64,000 nt of DNA from Seminavis robusta (Eukaryota > Bacillariophyta > Bacillariophyceae > Naviculales > Naviculaceae): positions 24,485 to 88,484 of the forward strand of contig CAICTM010000229.1 in assembly GCA_903772945.1 (NCBI GenBank), in the 5' to 3' direction. Positions within the stretch are counted from its first letter, which is position 1, and the number at the start of each line of letters is the position of its first letter. The notes beneath the pieces are model-generated. The model did not search any database. It saw only the letters and a program-made list of their open reading frames with translations, and was not told where the DNA came from. A program made the translations under genes and the position numbers. This document shows positions 1 through 11,588 of the stretch, one piece after another.

Positions 1-1026
1 GTGCATTTGTTCGTCATGTGGGGCGTTGCCAGTACCATTGGTGGAAGACCCCGGTGCGGGTTGGTCACTCTGAAATTCACTCGAGTTTCCGATGGATTCG
101 CCGTCGCTATTTACTATAATCTCTTCAATGATTTCTTCTTCCACAACAATCACCTCTTCAATGATTTCCTCCTCTACAATCTCATACTGTGGTGGTGGTG
201 CTTGCGGTTTTGGCTGTTTGGGTGGTGATGCTGGTGGCGGCGGTACCAGAGGAGGTGGTTCACTATACCGGTGGAGTCTCCCACTCCCCGAAGAGTGTCG
301 TTGTATGGCACCGTCCTCGCCTCCTCCTCGATTGGCGGGTGGCAATCTCCCTCGATATGGAACAGCAGCAGGAGGAGGTGGTTGCCGAGGCGCATTCTTG
401 GGCACCAGTGTCATCTTTCCATTGACACTGCGCCATTCCATGGGTTGTTGCTGTTCGGGATGAAATTCTCCTCCAGTAGGTTTTTTGTGGGGTGGGGGTT
501 TGTCCTCGGGAGTCTTTCTTCTGTGGGAATTGGATTGGGACGGCGAAGCGGATCGATCTCGCTTTTCTCCACCTGGTCTGTCACCATTATCAGTAGTATC
601 ATGATGAACGGGAGCTGCTGGTTGGGGTGATTGCAGTGATGCACTGGTGCTAGTGTCGCTCTCTTCTTCGTCTTCGTCTATCAGTTCCTCCGAATGGATC
701 CCACTGGAAATATCGCTGTCTTCTGATGGACTTGCCTCGTCGTCGTCGACAGAAGAGTGAAAGGATTCCCCCGATGTCTCTTCGGAGGATGCTTCTTCGG
801 AGGATGCTTCTTCTTCTTCGTCCTCATCATCATTCGTATTGCCGGCGCCATGCAATCCAGAACAGACATTGCTGTGATCCCCTCCCTCCCAATCCCATTT
901 CAGACATTCCAAGCTGCAATAGTAGACTTGATGGCATTTCTCACAGGGAATCATGCCATCGGCAATGAACTCTTCTTCAAAACCGCAAGCATTGCACACC
1001 AGTCCGGAGCCTTCCGAGTCTGACAT
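1..1026 (-). CDS. MYND zinc-finger protein, 3' part outside window
   Basis: The reading frame opens with ATG at 1026-1024 and stays open to the left edge, so the C-terminus is missing (at least 341 residues seen). Residues 11-51 form a MYND-type zinc finger: CNAC, then CEKC, then CSLEC, then a final His-x3-Cys (HSNVC). These fit the C-x2-C / C-x2-C / C-x3-C / H-x3-C pattern. MYND fingers bind two zinc ions and usually mediate protein-protein contact in chromatin or signalling proteins. After the finger comes a long Asp/Glu/Ser-rich stretch, then a Pro-rich low-complexity region and an acidic repeat of Glu-Glu-Ile-Ile type near the cut end. No SET or other catalytic domain is visible in the part present. 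The finger is clear; the role of the protein is unknown. Confidence 0.8.
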   Translation of the reverse strand, partial: MSDSEGSGLVCNACGFEEEFIADGMIPCEKCHQVYYCSLECLKWDWEGGDHSNVCSGLHGAGNTNDDEDEEEEASSEEASSEETSGESFHSSVDDDEASPSEDSDISSGIHSEELIDEDEEESDTSTSASLQSPQPAAPVHHDTTDNGDRPGGEKRDRSASPSQSNSHRRKTPEDKPPPHKKPTGGEFHPEQQQPMEWRSVNGKMTLVPKNAPRQPPPPAAVPYRGRLPPANRGGGEDGAIQRHSSGSGRLHRYSEPPPLVPPPPASPPKQPKPQAPPPQYEIVEEEIIEEVIVVEEEIIEEIIVNSDGESIGNSSEFQSDQPAPGSSTNGTGNAPHDEQMH

Positions 1027-2595
1027 GGTAGATTGATTGGGGATTGGATGTACGGGTAGTAGTCTTAGCTAGCTAGCGAATTTCTTGCGTCCATGCAAGT
1101 ATATGGTAGCGGTATTGTAGATAGATATCTCGATTATCAGGAGGATTCAGGTGATGGATTGAATGAATGAGACTGGCCAGAGTACGAATGAAGGGAAGGA
1201 TCCAGCTAACCCGTTCCGGTCTGGCAAAACCTCGAAATCCCACCTGGAGCTTTGCTGACTGCTAGACTACAGCTCCTTCTAAGGTTGGTCTCTTCTTGGC
1301 TGTTTGTTACCTTCTAAAGTATATATTGATAGGGTTCCCTGGCTAGCTAGCTAGGCCAAGGCGATCATGCACCAGTACTCCTCCTGGCTGGCTGGGTGAT
1401 CGTCACTTACTTGGTTGGATGCATGTCGAATGGCGCTGTTGTTACCAGGGGTGGTGCTATATTGGGGGTGTTGTAGATGTCGCCCTTTCAATAGCTGGAC
1501 GTGAGAAAAGGGGGGACGTGACGTCTCGCCCCTCAAAAAAATCCAGGAACCTCGAAGACAAAGAAGGTGCTGCCACCACAACATGTTTACCTCGTTTACT
1601 AGATAATGCTTCTTTGGGCAGCGGTACCGTCGCAGAGGTTAGAAGGGTAGCCAGGATCCATTATCTCTAGCTAGCTACCGGTAGCTAGATAGCTAAAGCT
1701 TGCATCAAATTGCAATGTAATCAACTGTCTTAAATTCTAGTTTGGTTTTCTATTAGTTTGATACCGTAGTAATCAGGCCTTGACACGTTCAGCACTCCCT
1801 GTCAGGAACCAAAGGTTAGTGAGCAGTTCTTTTTGCCTGTCGCTCGAGGCAGAAAATTTGCCAAGTTGTACTTTTTCAACAAGATCTTTATTAGTAAAGA
1901 AAGAAGATCTATAGTACCGGTATCACCAGCTATCTCTTGGACTTTGCATCTTGCCATGATACTCATTGCAGGGCATCTAGCTAGCTACATGTACCGTACC
2001 TGGCAACTAGTGTCCAGCCCAATGTCAACACCTCAAATCCATGTTATCTTTTGATTGAGGTACTATCTAAATAATGACTGCCGTTGTCACAGTTAATTTT
2101 GGTGTGGCAAAACCAGAGCGCCAAATGACTCAACTCAACAAGACTGATTATTCCACTATAGCAGTCTGGTACAGTAAATTTTCCAAGCCTTCAAAGGACG
2201 CTAAAATTGGCTAAGCAAAGGCCGCCTGTCCTTTCGGAACATGGGTTTGGAGAGGGACAGTCAAGTCGAGGTGCAACTCGTAACAAAGCTCACAATTCAG
2301 TTGTGCTTTGCAATCGGAAGATCGTCCCCGTTCCGAGTTGGACGTTATTGATACCATGTTGGCTGGCCATGGTAGTGGTGGTAACGAGTGACAGTCCGCT
2401 TCTATAACTGCTTGATTTACAAAAACTTATTGGTAGCAAAATCTACCGTAGCTAGCTCGTGACATGGGAAAACCGTCGCTGCTGATTGATTCGTCTATGT
2501 TGTCACGGGGTGTGGGGGTGTGGGTGGAATGTAGCTGCAAGAGTTGCACGCGTCGATTCGACTCGACTCGACTCGATACGATTGCCATAGTATTA
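1027..2595. other. Intergenic, no gene seen
   Basis: About 1.6 kb between two minus-strand genes. No frame gives a recognisable protein. It holds several TAGC runs (near 1066, 1341, 1667 and 1978), a CGACT-type short tandem near 2565-2578 and AT-rich stretches. It should contain the MYND gene promoter and the 3' region of the LRR gene. Confidence 0.6.
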
Positions 2596-5500
2596 TCAGT
2601 AGCACAGATATTGGTCAAAGGTGCTTTCGAATCGACAAGAACAGCCATCCGTATCTACGCAGCAAAAGATACAACAGGGGCAATCGATTTCTTTGCAGTC
2701 CGCGTAAAAGTACGGTAGCGTAGTGTTGAACACGGCGCAAATGTCGTCCGAGACTGCGCCCATCATGTTGTTTTGGTCGATTCGAAGCGTGTCTGTGACG
2801 ACAAATAGTAAGAGTCCAGTCGCAGTGAGACAAAAGCGTACTGAACGTACTGAATCCAACTCGTTTGCATTCAGGAAGGCACTTACTGAGTCTGTCCAAT
2901 TCGCCAATTTCCGATGGAAGCTCTCCCGAAAGTTGGTTGGAGTGCAAGAGCAAATGTTCTGTGATGCGACAAGAAGAGGTTGAAATTCGTTAGTCGTCGA
3001 TCTGTTCCAACCACGTGAACTCGAGTAATGCGTTCGAAGTGCGCTGAACCACGTACTCATTCTAGTTAGTTCGCCAATTTCGGAAGGGACTGTCCCAGAT
3101 AGCTTATTGAAAGACAAGTCAATACGATCTGCAAAGCAGGAAGCACAAAACGAATGAGCGATACATCCCCAAAGGCAACGAGCTCCTCGAAACATCATTG
3201 TAACGAACTTACCTCGCAAGCCTTTCAAAAGGCCAATCTGCACGAAGAACCAAAACATTGTTGATACGAAGAATGATGAGTGCTCCGTGAACTTTTTGAA
3301 GCAGCACGACTATGTGGAACAAACAAACGAACCTCTGTTGGGATACTGCCTGTCAATGCATTGAAAGTGAGAGACACGGTGCCTGTGAACGAAAAGCAAA
3401 CAAAAACAAGTGAGCAGTCGTTTCCCCAACTTCTTCGTCTCCCCTTTACCAAGGACAAAACTTACGAAGCCGAGTCAAGAGACCAATCTCTGTGGGTATT
3501 GCGTTATTCAGGCTGTTCGCTGCCATCCTCAAGTCTTGGAGTTGGTGGAGGAGACCGATCTCCGATGGCAATGTTTTTAGGTTGTTCTGGTCCAAATACA
3601 TGTCTTTGAGATTGTAGAGCTTTCCAATCTCGGATGGTACTGGGCCATCCAGTAAGTTGTCTTGCAAGAACAGTTTTGTGAGCATATCCTGTCGGCCAAT
3701 TCCGGTTGGGATACTACCCACCAAGAAATTCTCCCCAAGATCAACATCCGTCAATGATGGCCAAAACGGATGGTCGAAAGGGAGAGTGCCCCGCAAATTG
3801 TTCCCTTTTAAATCCAGGGTTTCCAAGAAGGTCCATCGGCGGAGTTCGCTGGGCAATTCTCCGGAGAGACGATTGTCTCTCATTCGGAATTCTCTCATTA
3901 ACGATAGATAGCCCAGCTCGGAAGGGATGGTACCGCTAACGAATGTCGTTGGCCCACCTTCAATGTCAAGCCTCTCCAAGGAGTTTGAAAGCATCCCAAG
4001 CGCCTTGGGAATTGTGCCACTAACGTCCAGGTAGGCAAGCTCAAGGTTGATATAATCCCCGTCCTTGTTACAAGCAGGGAACCTGCGACGCCTTGAATAC
4101 CACCGACACTCGTCAATATCGGTCATCCAGTATTCGTTTTCAGTCCAGTCCTTTCCGCCCATGCTGTAGTACACGGTACCAAGAACGAAGCGTTGCACCT
4201 TTTGCTTATCGGAATAAGTATCCAAGAATACGTTGTCAGATAGCCAAACAAGAGAAGCAAACTCTGGAGTTGACCGATCCAGCAAAGCTGCTCCTCGATC
4301 CACGGAGCTTGTGATCAAAAGATTGATTAGGTCCAAAGTCTCATTGGTCATAGTCAATTCATCGCCGTCTGGATAGACAATAGGAGGCAGTGATGATGAG
4401 TTGGCAGTTGGTTGTGGACTCGTGGTCGGGCTCGACGGAGATGGCGCTGCCGTCATAAAAATCTGCGAGCCTGGTTCTGACGATCCAGTGGGAGACGGCG
4501 GTGAGAACAAACCAGGTAGAGGCGCAGGAGGTTGCAGTGGTGGAGGTGATGCTGGTGGCGGTGGTGCCAAGGGACCCTCGCCCGTGTCTCCAAAGGCTTC
4601 GGTTCCCGGCTCGGGGTAGATTTCGGTGAGTTTGTCGGATGAACCACCACGCGACCGGATCCAAGCCAACGAAAGCCCAACGAACAATCCAAGGAGTGCA
4701 ATCCAAAGGATGCTAATTGTAAAACAAAGGCATCGTCGTCTCAGCGCTGTGTCCTTGTCTTTCGGGGGACTTTTGTCTTCGCCATCGAGAAGACCTTTGC
4801 TGGAATGAGGATCTTCGACGTCCACAATATTAGGAGATTCTGAAGATTCTGACCCGTCATTGGAAGGGCTTGGGCTAACAGACAACACGTCTGTTTTGGA
4901 CTGCTTTTTCGAGCCTGCTTTTGCTTTGGCGTTTCGAGGTTTGCCATCCTCGTCGGGCACCAGCGGGCTGAAATCTCCACCATCAGGTAAATCCGAATTG
5001 AGGGCCAGGAGCGACTCTCTGTTTCGACTCGCTCTAGATGTCATCATTCGTGCGTCCGCGGACTTCACGGAGGACGAAGACTTCTCGTTTGAGGACCGCT
5101 TCTTCTTGATCCGACGACTGGGTGAGAAAGAAAGACTTGGTCGTTTTACTCCATCTTGGGATTCCGAGTCGACTGACAGCAGGGAGTATGTTGCCCCCCC
5201 ACCAACTGAAGCCGGTGACTTGTCGCTTGTTGAATCCTTCTGTTTCTTCATTCGACGACTTGGTGAAAACGACAACTCCTGTTTGTCCTTGGGCTTTTCT
5301 TTGCCTTTGCCCATGCTGTCATTGCTACTTGATTTCCTCCTCGTCGGAGTGACGGGCTGCTTCTGCTTGGGCTGTTCGCCCTTACTGTTCGCTTTCTTCC
5401 GTAGCTGGGTGTCTTTCGGTTTTTCGCTCTTGCTGCCATTGCTACTTGTTTTCTTCCTTGTCTGGTTGTCCGATGGCTTGTTCTTTTCGTGCAGACGTTC

Positions 5501-7218
5501 CGATTGGCTCTTGGACGGCTTCTGACGACGCCCTTCCAATTGCTTCTGGGAAATCGGAAACAGGTCGGTCCCATCGGCCACGTCGCCTTGCGATGGAACG
5601 TCGTCATTGTCGTCTCTCAATCTTTCGTACTTTATTTTTTGGAATTTTGCTTCGGGACTAAAATGCACACTTCTTCGGGTTTCTTCAGGAGCCAAAGGCA
5701 CCAGTGGTACAGAATCAAAGGAACACGTATCCTCGACAAATTGGTAAGGTGCTAGGGAGCTCGATTGCTTGCCCTCTGCGCTACCGTACGATGGGGTACG
5801 AACCAAACGGCTGAGTGCTGCCGTTGTACTAGCCGTCGCTGTTGGACTGATGTCGATCATTCCTTTGCCTTTCCGTATTGGCGTGGTTGTGCTGGTTGCG
5901 ACACTTTGATCGCTATCTTCAGGTTTTTTGGTTGATCGATTTGTCGCTTGACCTTCCTCCAAATGAAGCCGCGACGATGAGGTCCCGCGAGTATGGGGAG
6001 ATTCGTCCTGTGTCACACTCTTTTTGCTTGACATTACGCGTTGATCGTCATTGGCAGCACGAGATTTGGGCGTGGCACCTGACAAATTTTGCTTCCCAGA
6101 CTTGCTTGTGATCGACGATGGGACGTTTGTAATAGTGCTGATTGTGTCTGTGCTCCGCTTCATGTTCACGGCAAGTGCACCACTGGGTGCACTCTCAACG
6201 CTAGAGGAGCTGGTGGGGCTTGCCGCTTCACCGGGTGACGTTGCTGATTCGATCATTTGAGGCTCTGGGTCTCTTGAATGGTAGTAGGCAAGGTCATGGT
6301 CGTCATTCGTCGAATTTGTCATTGCCATCGTAACAGGTGTTGTCGAATCTGGGTGTTCTTTCCGAAATGGTTTTAAAAGAGCTGAAAATATTGAGGAACG
6401 GAAAGCGCTTGGACGGGGCAGCATTGCGACGGGTTGAGCTATGTTCGGCAATGCTGACGTGTTCTCGTAGAGTATATCTGTAGTCAAGTGAGGTGGAGAT
6501 TTGGGTGTCAGAGTAGTGGTCGACGTCGCAGAGAGTAGGATTGCGCTTGATTGTACGTCAATGCCATTGTGGCTGTCGCCTTCTCCATTCGATTCTCCCG
6601 GTGTTCTGGGTGTCCCCGACGATGCCAAAAGAGTGGGTGGTGGTTCTCTTTGGTTCGATCGCCTTGGGGATGTGTGGACTTTTTGACTTTTGGAGGGAGA
6701 GTATTCTTCCATTGATTCGTCCAGAGCTTGGCAGCACATCCGCTCCGATGTTTCAAGTAGATCCATCTCACGACGCAAGTTATCATCTGCATCCGATTCA
6801 TCTTCGAATTCCGATGAGCCAATGGTTCCAACGACGAATCCGCCCCCTTCACCCGCACTCTTAAAGTGATACTGCCTTTGCTTTGCTGTTTCTTCTTCGT
6901 CTCCACTCTTGACCTGCAAGATTCCCTCTGAGAGGGCTGGAGATTGGTGGCTGTTTTTGCTGGCACTGCGGGTGGCCTGACTAAACCCATTTCCCGTCTG
7001 CACTGTGGTGGCCGTCTGAGACGTCAGCGACGAAGTTTGCTCCAGTTGTTCGTCTACCGCATGCACCAGCCGACTGATTTCTGGATCCACAAAGTCTCCC
7101 GAGCTATCCAAACTGCTCCACCTCCTGATCAAGGCACCATGTTCGTCGTCAAGTTCTCCCGGTGAAAACGACTCTAAAAGCATACGATCCATTTCGTTGC
7201 TGTCAAACGTGTCATTGG

Positions 7219-7257
<39 letters not shown>

Positions 7258-9049
7258 CATTTTCATCATCTAATTGGCTGCTTTGGTTCGAAGTGACACG
7301 ACGAGTTTGTCGGTGATTTTGAACTTGCCCCTGAGGTTCGTCCCTACTCTCATTGACGGCCCCGCCGTGATACGTCCTGGTTTCACCCTCTCCCTGTTGT
7401 TCTCCGGTAGACATATTATTGCCACTCCTGTTGTTTGGGTTTGTTGTGTTATAATTTCCCTCCCGGACATCCCCCGCTGCTCCCCCATTATTGAGACGTC
7501 TGTTGGACATGGGTGTGGTGGCACTGCTTCCACTGCTGCCACTTCCCTGCTGATTCAAAGCCAACATATGCTCTTCATCTTCAGGCGAAACTTCTTCATT
7601 GTAACTGTTGGGGCTGCTGAGTATAGAGTAAGCCCTGAGTCTGTCCAAGTTGTCTTTGCTCGCATGAGTAGCAGCATTGGTAGCAGCATCCGTATTTTGG
7701 TCATTATTGTTGTTGCATTTGGAAGCTGCAATTTGTAGGGCCGTTTCCAGGCGACTTTCCCTCGGCATGCCCGTAGAAGTGTTGCTGCTACCGGTGCTAC
7801 TACTTGCCCGACTGCTGTCGTTGTTGTGTTTCCGTGCTGCAATTTGCAGAGCTGCCTGAATATTTTTGGTGGGGGAGGAGGATGCCACACCGGACGACGA
7901 TGCCGCGGAAAGCATGGTATCATCGAGGCTGTGTACAGCGGATATTTCGTCAAACCCGGACAATGCTGCTTGGAGTATTTGTTCTGCCTCTGCGTCACTT
8001 TCTTGATATCGATTGACAAAGCGTAGTGGACTGTTCAGAGAGTTCAAGGACAAGCTGCTGACTTCGGCAGAGGTTTTGAGACTACTTTCGTTGTTGTTCA
8101 TGGATTTTTGTTGGGGGAATAGAGCATAGGGATTCAAGGGTGATGCCGTGGGATCCAGCCGTTGCCGTGCCATGGCGGGTGGTACTGACGAAGCAGCAAA
8201 ACTGTCTCCTTGTGGATTGTCACTGTTAGTATTATTTGGAAACATCATGACGGCACCACTGTCATTGGAAGAATCGACCACCAAAGGCGCCCCGGCATTT
8301 TCAAAGGATTCCAATTCATGCCGTAACATGGATTCTGATTTGGCCAATTGATCCCATTCTTGACTCATATCATCGTCCATCATGGTACTATTGCCACTGG
8401 CATTCGCCTCGCCGGATCGTGCCAAGTCTCCCAAGTGATCCACCAAGGGACTGGTCAGTAGATTGTTCAAATCTCGCACTTGTGCGGCCAGAGCCGAAGA
8501 TCGTTTTCGTCGGGCATGTTTGGGTTGTCGTGCTGATGCTCGATAGGGACTCGAGTTTAGGCTGGAGTTTAGGCTGGACCCACCCGTACCCGTGGACGAA
8601 GACTCGGAGGCATAGGGATATTCGTCGTCGTCATCGTCTATTAGTATACCCGCTCGTATCTTTGCTGCTCCTTCTATTATTGGTGATTCTTGTTCACTGT
8701 TGCTGGAATAGGGAGTATTAATGGGCCTGGGTTGGGTGGGTTGGTCATAGGACGCCATATCGGCTGCCGGTGGGGAGAAGATGGATTGATCATCGTGAGA
8801 AATGGTGGCTTGCGGCGAAGCCGGGTATGTCGATGATGGTGGCGACATGGCCGACGATGAAATGCCGGCATCGTAGCTGGTGTTCAGAGCTTGGTTAGTA
8901 GTAGAAGTATTTTGGTCGGAGTGATTGCGATGATCAGCCCAATCATACGGGATCTCATCGTTGGTCTCTATTTCTTCCTTGGCTTCTTCTCGACGACCAA
9001 ACTTGCGCTTGAAACCAATCTTCTTCTTGGCTGCTCGTTTCCGGGCCAT
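2596..9049 (-). CDS. Single-pass transmembrane LRR protein with giant disordered N-terminus
   Basis: Six exons, read leftwards: 9049-3466, 3382-3333, 3237-3213, 3128-3057, 2958-2887, 2792-2596. All introns are GT-AG, and the exons sum to 6,000 nt (1,999 aa plus stop). Residues 1 to about 1435 are low complexity (Ser, Asn, Gln, acidic and basic patches, a 12-residue poly-Asn). A membrane helix lies at about 1438-1463, followed by a Pro-rich stalk and a plant-type LRR ectodomain from about 1650, with repeats such as SGTIPSELG and TGSIPTE. The last exon ends in a Cys-rich tail (DCPCCIFCC). There is no N-terminal signal peptide, so the helix probably acts as a signal anchor with the LRRs outside. 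No kinase domain is present. The small 3' exons split the LRR array at LRR boundaries. It is probably a cell-surface recognition or adhesion protein; ligand unknown. Confidence 0.88.
7219..7257. repeat. (GTT)n microsatellite encoding poly-Asn
   Basis: Thirteen consecutive GTT units on the plus strand lie inside the first exon of the transmembrane LRR gene and encode its Asn run on the minus strand. Slippage here changes length in whole codons. Confidence 0.9.
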
Positions 9050-9833
9050 GGTTCCGTTCTACTAGCACAACAATTAACTAACTGATGTGTGTGTACTAGC
9101 TAGCCACGTCGCTAGCCAGTATTCTCTGTGGTTATTAGCGCGGTGGTAGCTACTACCTCGTGTGATTGGTCATGGTCGTCTTCTTTTGCAACCAAAGTTT
9201 TTTGGTGGGAGGGTGTCACATGGAGGCCAATGAGGAGCCATCCGAGAGAAAATTAATTAGACAGCGGACCAGTTGGCGCGCAATGCGCCAAAATTGTGAC
9301 CAAAGCTTTTTTGCTAGTACAGAACCACACATAGCTAGCTAGTCTAGTACGGTACAGAAAATGTTTTAACATGAAGGAAGTTATCACGGAAGCCGTTGAT
9401 GTGAGGGGTACAAAGATGTGCTTTATCCACTATCAAGCAACGTTAAAAGGGTACTAGGTACTAGCTAGCGGTAGCAACACGAAAACAAACCATGAGGCTG
9501 CTAGCCTCATGGTGGTACCCTTCGCAGCTTGCAATGAGTTCGCTTTGCCCTGTGAGCGAGTACGGTAGATACCGGTATCCGCACCTCTTGCTCCATCTTG
9601 CTCGAGTGTGGCAGGACATCTTTCCAGCAAACCACGGAACGTGTATCTCCCCAGAGGACCAAATAAATGGGCAAACTACGGACGGCGGCCATAAGGGTGA
9701 AAATGCTTGGTTGGTGCTGGTTTTGAATTAATTTATCTAGTAATAAGAGCCTTGTTAGCTAGCTTGTGTTGTGGTGGAAGGGCGCCACAAAGCACTGGTA
9801 TAAGCCAATGCGCATAATATTATCAAGGCCTAA
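9050..9833. other. Intergenic, no gene seen
   Basis: Shared upstream region of the transmembrane LRR gene and downstream region of the next minus-strand gene. It contains CTAGCTAG motifs near 9097, 9331 and 9465. No credible coding region. Confidence 0.6.
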
Positions 9834-10736
9834 CTAAAGGAACGTTTTCTCCACAATCTCAGCATCCAAAACACGACCTTGATAGCGGCTGCGGCTTCTG
9901 ACCGCTTCCAGTACCTCAACTTCCACAATGTCTTCATCATCCTCGTCGTCGTCGTAGATGACAGCAGACCATGGATCAATTCCCGGATTGGTTGCTTGGT
10001 AATAGTTGGATGTGGACATGGGCGGTGCATTGATATCCAAGCGGTACAGTCGATCATTCACTTCCAAGTCCATGTACTCCAAGTTGCCGTCAATGGATGT
10101 TGCGGTGGCCACGCCTTGACCTTGCGTACCCCAGACCTCAAAGCTCGCCTGCACGGAACTACTCATTCTCCCATTGATACTGGTGCTGCTGCTGCTTTGC
10201 GAAAAGGGTTGTCCGTACTGTAAGGATGATCCCAACAAGGATGCTGCCATTTCGTTGTGCTGCAAAAACAAGGCGGCCTGGTCCACGACTCTTCCAGAGT
10301 CGGAAGGAACAACGATGTCTTGGCCAAAGATACCACGAAACATGTTTTCATCTTCCTTGTCTACTACAATGGTTGGATTGGAGAAGATGTCATTGCTTTT
10401 CGGCTCTGCTGGGAGCAATGCGTTGGTGGCGAACTCTTTCAACTTGTTGCCTCCCTTTTTGATCACGTCCCAAACCGAGCTTCCAACGTTGCGAGCCACG
10501 TCGCCGGCGGCTTGGGCCAAAGCCTTCCAGTTCTCGTTTGCTTCGTTGTTTCCATGCGATAAATGAAGTAGCACGTGCGAATCGGGCATGGACTTGGAGA
10601 GAAGAATGCTGTGTCGATCGACTGATGGAATCCTGGGCTGTACCGGTTGCGGCGGCATGAAGGCGGTCGATGAGGATGCCATCGCCAGTAAGAGGACGAG
10701 AGATACGGCACGTTGCTGTCGTGGTTGGTACTTCAT
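9834..10736 (-). CDS. Possible plastid-targeted protein of unknown function
   Basis: A 300-residue single-exon gene. I chose the ATG at 10736 because it starts a clean signal peptide (MKYQPRQQRAV, a Leu-rich core, then ASSSTAF). The frame is open further upstream, but that part has no signal peptide and contains unrelated sequence. The Ala-Phe junction at residues 24-25 resembles the ASAF-type cleavage motif of diatom plastid precursors. The mature part has an amphipathic segment (VWDVIKKGGNKLKEFA), a Ser-rich middle and an acidic stretch (DDDEDDEDIVEVEVLEAV) before a basic C-terminus. I do not recognise a family. Plastid import is inferred from the N-terminus only. Confidence 0.7.
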   Translation of the reverse strand: MKYQPRQQRAVSLVLLLAMASSSTAFMPPQPVQPRIPSVDRHSILLSKSMPDSHVLLHLSHGNNEANENWKALAQAAGDVARNVGSSVWDVIKKGGNKLKEFATNALLPAEPKSNDIFSNPTIVVDKEDENMFRGIFGQDIVVPSDSGRVVDQAALFLQHNEMAASLLGSSLQYGQPFSQSSSSTSINGRMSSSVQASFEVWGTQGQGVATATSIDGNLEYMDLEVNDRLYRLDINAPPMSTSNYYQATNPGIDPWSAVIYDDDEDDEDIVEVEVLEAVRSRSRYQGRVLDAEIVEKTFL

Positions 10737-11019
10737 GTTTCTTTTTGTTTGTGGGTGAAGTTTATGGTAATAGCAAGACGTTGATGCGAAAGAAGTCGAT
10801 GGTTCCGATTTATGAGCACAGCGTCGATGTTGTGCTTCGTTTTCCTCTCCTTTCGAAAGTCGAAAGTCTTCGATTGAGATCTTTTGTATCCACGAATGAA
10901 TCACCCAAGCTACACAAAAGCGAAACAAACACGCGTCAACCTCGCGCCGTTGCCAATGATGGGATCGACCAGCTGCTTGCTTCATCAGGTTCGGTCCCAC
11001 CGGCAACCAAAAGGACTGC

Positions 11020-11150
11020 TGCCCGCCGTTTGTTTCAAATCCCTCAATGGCTTGTTGGTGCAGTTCCAATGCCTCTTGATACTTGCATTGGCTTTTTAGT
11101 GCCGCAACCAAAGTTGCCATGAACTCCCGCAGCTGCAATAGACTGCTATA
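11020..11150 (-). pseudogene. Possible TPR repeat remnant
   Basis: On the minus strand the sequence reads FMATLVAALKSQCKYQEALE and continues to a second helix with HQQAIEGFE. This fits one tetratricopeptide repeat of the kinesin-light-chain-like kind (Leu-Leu core, KYQEAL turn). A stop lies close upstream, and downstream the similarity ends after about 40 codons. It is probably a leftover of a larger TPR gene rather than an exon of the gene at 9834-10736, although the frame runs into that gene without a stop. Confidence 0.3.
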
Positions 11151-11588
11151 AGTTAGTCAGCGAAGTTTTGGATGTGAGGATCTTTCCAAACCCCAAGCTG
11201 CTCACGGTTCATTCATTCGTCCTGTACACATGCAGAAGAAGAAGATTCCTCTGCTAGCTGAGAGTCTGAGTCATTCTGTGGTGCAATGGGACCCCCGCTG
11301 TCACGATCGAAACTCCTCTGCAACTGGCTACCTAGGTGCCACCTGGATCGGTGGCTATTTTGGAGCCTTCGGTTCAGAGCAGCCCGCACCTGAAGCTGGC
11401 TGCCCCTTCCCACTTGGTCATCAAGAACACGACAAATTGCAACGGTTGCTAGTCCACATGAGGGTCTCGCCACCATCGCCGGTCTGGAGCGGATCAAAGC
11501 TATGCTATCTGGCGCAAAGTTAATAGTTGGAGTTGGGGTTGTTTGATCGAGTTTGCCGATTACGGTAGCTACATCAACACTATCCCTC

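Noticed and set aside
4860-5525. A 221-codon plus-strand frame opposite the transmembrane LRR gene
   Set aside because: It is a Ser/Phe/Leu-rich mirror of the Lys/Ser-rich coding strand and has no domain.
10737-11138. Upstream extension of the 9834-10736 gene to a 434-residue protein
   Set aside because: It would bury the signal peptide in the middle and fuse it to an unrelated TPR remnant.
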